From contig NZ_JACHCR010000045.1 in assembly GCF_014205845.1 (NCBI RefSeq), forward strand, positions 1 through 7,428: a stretch of DNA of 7,428 nt. The letters run 5' to 3'. The DNA comes from Mucilaginibacter cryoferens (GTDB lineage: Bacteria; Bacteroidota; Bacteroidia; Sphingobacteriales; Sphingobacteriaceae). Under the pieces are notes generated by a model. The model had not been told where the DNA came from and made no database searches. It worked only from the letters and a program-made list of their open reading frames with translations. Positions 6,305 through 7,428 of the stretch are shown here, one piece after another. The translations under genes and the position numbers were made by a program. Position 1 is the first letter of the stretch. Every line of letters begins with the position of its first letter.

Positions 6305-6463
6305 AACAGCACAAACCTAACCGGCATAGCGTTGCCTATGCCAGTTAGGTTCATTTGCGGCGCTACAGAAACCCGCTTAACGGCATCCGTGGTATCACTT
6401 TTTCATAAGTTGTATACGGTACTTGTTTTTACTTCGGTATGCTGTATTAAATTAAGGGTGTAA
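6305..6463 (+). pseudogene. Decayed fragment of a second family 2 glycosyltransferase copy
   Basis: Bases 6320-6430 align without a gap to 1723-1833 of the intact glycosyltransferase gene, at about 88 of 111 positions (79%), in the same reading frame and orientation. The translation matches residues 291-327: ALPMPV, ATETRL and LFHKLY stand against ALPMPV, TTEIRL and LFHVLY. The frame is closed by TAA at 6302-6304 upstream and TAA at 6461-6463 downstream. Many differences fall in second codon positions and replace membrane-helix residues with polar ones (isoleucine to threonine, methionine to threonine, leucine to serine, valine to lysine), as expected without selection. The catalytic domain is missing. 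A possible second trace is at 6248-6268, in the same frame, reading W-R-LGKKN against WLGKNN (110-115) of the intact enzyme. The homology is seen directly; whether the source was a duplicate of the neighbour or a separate paralogue is open. Confidence 0.75.
6314..6351 (+). other. Strong 15-bp hairpin inside the glycosyltransferase remnant
   Basis: AACCTAAC (6314-6321) pairs with GTTAGGTT (6344-6351), and GGCATAG (6323-6329) pairs with CTATGCC (6336-6342). One C/A mismatch separates the two stems and the loop is six bases. No T-run follows, so it is not a standard intrinsic terminator. It lies 163 bases after the fusion-gene stop and could stabilise that transcript's end or simply be a mutational by-product. 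The matching positions in the intact gene (1717-1754) form only an imperfect version. Confidence 0.6.
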
Positions 6464-6480
6464 ATACTCAAAAAAGCGTA

Positions 6481-6488
6481 TATCTTTG
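6481..6488 (+). promoter_or_regulatory. Bacteroidota-type -7 promoter box for efp
   Basis: TATCTTTG fits the Bacteroidota primary sigma -7 consensus TAnnTTTG and lies 26 bases before the efp ATG, leaving room for a short leader. A matching TTTG or TTG element about 20 bases upstream is not evident, so it is recognised on the -7 box and position alone. It follows directly after the end of the glycosyltransferase remnant. Confidence 0.6.
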
Positions 6489-6514
6489 CGGTCAAATTTT
6501 ATAATCATATTTTC

Positions 6515-7075
6515 ATGGCAAAGGCATCTGAAATTAAAGTAGGAAACATTTTACGCTACAATGGCGAGCTGGTATCAGTTACAGAAGTTTTACATCGTAC
6601 GCCGGGTAAAGGCGGAGCTTTCTACTTAGATAAATTTCGCAATATAAAAACCGGGAAAATTGTAGAAGCCCGTTTAGCAACCGACGAACAGGTTGAAATT
6701 TGTCGTGTTGAAACCACCGATTATCAATACCTCTATGAAGAAGGTGATTATATGGTGATAATGGATAATGTAACTTACGATCAGTTTAGCATTCCAAAAT
6801 CCCTTTTTGGTACATCGGCAAGATTTTTAAAAGAGGGCATGAACGTTATTGTTTCTTTCGAAAGCGAAGAACCTATTATGGCCCAGGCACCTAACAATGT
6901 TGAGTTAGAAATTACTTACTCTGAACCTGCTGTTAAAGGCGATACATCATCTGGTGCTTTAAAGAGCGCTACCACAGAAAATGGCGTTGAAATAAAAGTA
7001 CCTCTTTTTATAAACCAGGGCGATAAAGTAAAAGTAGACACCCGCACAGGAGAATATATTGAGCGTGTAAAATAG
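6515..7075 (+). CDS. efp: Translation elongation factor P
   Basis: EF-P is a soluble cytoplasmic protein that binds the ribosome between the P and E sites and helps peptide bonds form at runs of proline. At 186 residues it has the normal length (188 in E. coli). Domain I is at about 1-64, an OB-fold domain II at about 65-127 and domain III at about 130-186. The tip loop reads TPGKGGAF (29-36), so the residue that reaches the peptidyl-tRNA is lysine 32. This places it with the lysine-type EF-Ps rather than the arginine type that is rhamnosylated. The closing signature DKVKVDTRTGEYIER (170-184) is the family hallmark. The ATG start is fixed by the family N-terminus and has an AT-rich leader with no Shine-Dalgarno sequence, as usual in Bacteroidota. 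It has its own promoter box and terminator and appears monocistronic. No modification enzyme gene is visible in the window. Confidence 0.97.
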   Translation: MAKASEIKVGNILRYNGELVSVTEVLHRTPGKGGAFYLDKFRNIKTGKIVEARLATDEQVEICRVETTDYQYLYEEGDYMVIMDNVTYDQFSIPKSLFGTSARFLKEGMNVIVSFESEEPIMAQAPNNVELEITYSEPAVKGDTSSGALKSATTENGVEIKVPLFINQGDKVKVDTRTGEYIERVK

Positions 7076-7095
7076 TTTTTATACTCAAGCATATT

Positions 7096-7127
7096 AAGCG
7101 GCTTATAAAAATATAGGCCGCTTTTTT
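7096..7127 (+). terminator. Intrinsic terminator of efp
   Basis: AAGCGGCTTATA (7096-7107) pairs with TATAGGCCGCTT (7112-7123) through twelve pairs, one of them a T-G wobble, around an AAAA loop. A run of six T residues (7122-7127) follows. It begins 20 bases after the efp stop codon. The arrangement is a textbook rho-independent terminator and supports efp being the last gene of its transcript. Confidence 0.92.
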
Positions 7128-7382
7128 GTTGCCATAAAATAGCCCCAAAAGTTTTTTTATACCCAGGGCAAATTCTATCTGCGATTTGCACTGATAGATC
7201 CTCCAAATTCGTCCCCAACCAAGCTCAATTAGGGAACCACAAACCTCCGCAGAACAATATCCCGATCTCTACTCATCACTTACGCACAAAGGAAAAAGCG
7301 CAGCAGGTAACAGGTACAAGTGCATTAAAAAAATGTTATTATATTTTCGGTAAAAGCAGCTATTTATTCCACTTTTATCAGC

Positions 7383-7401
7383 GAATAATAGCCTATTATT
7401 C
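7383..7401. other. 19-bp perfect palindrome
   Basis: GAATAATAG and CTATTATTC flank a single central C. It lies close to the right edge in AT-rich DNA, so it could be an operator for a gene beyond the window. Palindromes of AT-only character also arise by chance, so the functional reading is weak. Confidence 0.3.
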
Positions 7402-7428
7402 AAGCTTTGTTCCAGTTTATTTACCTGC

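Larger units (their letters stand above)
6152..6514. other. 363-bp spacer holding a glycosyltransferase remnant and the efp promoter
   Basis: Between the fusion gene and efp there is no intact gene. The spacer holds a decayed copy of part of the glycosyltransferase gene (sure at 6320-6430, possible traces back to about 6200), a strong hairpin within that remnant (6314-6351), and a -7 promoter box (6481-6488). A plus-strand frame opening two bases after the fusion stop and running to 6348 is in a different frame from the remnant and has no family features. I do not count it as a gene. Confidence 0.7.
7076..7428. other. 353-bp region after efp without a gene
   Basis: It contains the efp terminator and, near the right edge, a 19-bp palindrome. 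No open frame with family features begins or ends here. The minus-strand frame at 6916-7218 overlaps the 3' end of efp and looks like a shadow. The AT-rich last 100 bases may be the upstream region of a gene beyond the window. Confidence 0.65.

Noticed and set aside
6154..6348. Plus-strand frame of 64 residues opening with TTG two bases after the fusion gene stop
   Set aside because: It overlaps the glycosyltransferase remnant in a different frame, has no family features, and its end coincides with the hairpin. It is best explained as chance.
6916..7218. Minus-strand frame of 100 residues overlapping the 3' end of efp
   Set aside because: It reads antisense through efp and its terminator and shows no family features. 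Its first half comes from non-coding sequence.

Overview
The window looks like chromosomal DNA of a Bacteroidota bacterium, most likely from the Sphingobacteriaceae (Mucilaginibacter/Pedobacter-like). Three things suggest this. The large permease has the double-FtsX layout and EVGIRKVLG motifs common in Bacteroidota. The gene starts are AT-rich without Shine-Dalgarno sequences. A TAnnTTTG-type -7 promoter box sits in front of the elongation factor P gene. The genus is inferred from style; no database was searched.

Layout: 1-852 holds no convincing gene. It contains fragments of interspersed repeats, an orphan intrinsic terminator on the minus strand (218-253), and a 171-bp nested palindromic element (556-726) set between two copies of a 21-bp direct repeat. 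853-1986 encodes a membrane-anchored family 2 glycosyltransferase of the kind that decorates lipids, carotenoids or hopanoids. 1987-2494 is again a repeat-rich spacer. 2495-6151 is one uninterrupted 1218-residue frame joining two proteins that are normally separate: a seven-helix membrane AraC-type regulator (about residues 1-372) and a complete MacB/FtsX-type ABC transporter permease (residues 411-1218). 6152-6514 carries a decayed second copy of part of the glycosyltransferase gene, including a segment that has become a near-perfect hairpin, and then the efp promoter. 6515-7075 is efp, followed by a textbook terminator (7096-7127). 7076-7428 holds no gene beyond that terminator and a short palindrome.

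All three intact genes read rightward. The spacers of about 500 and 360 bases, and efp having its own promoter box and terminator, argue against one operon. The fusion gene is bracketed by the intact glycosyltransferase on its left and the glycosyltransferase remnant on its right, in the same orientation. This suggests a past duplication, or insertion of the fusion gene next to a duplicated glycosyltransferase.

The most interesting items are the regulator-permease fusion, which could be a one-protein transport-sensing transcription factor but could also be a recent in-frame read-through of two adjacent genes; the glycosyltransferase remnant with its perfected quasi-palindrome; and the nested repeats upstream.
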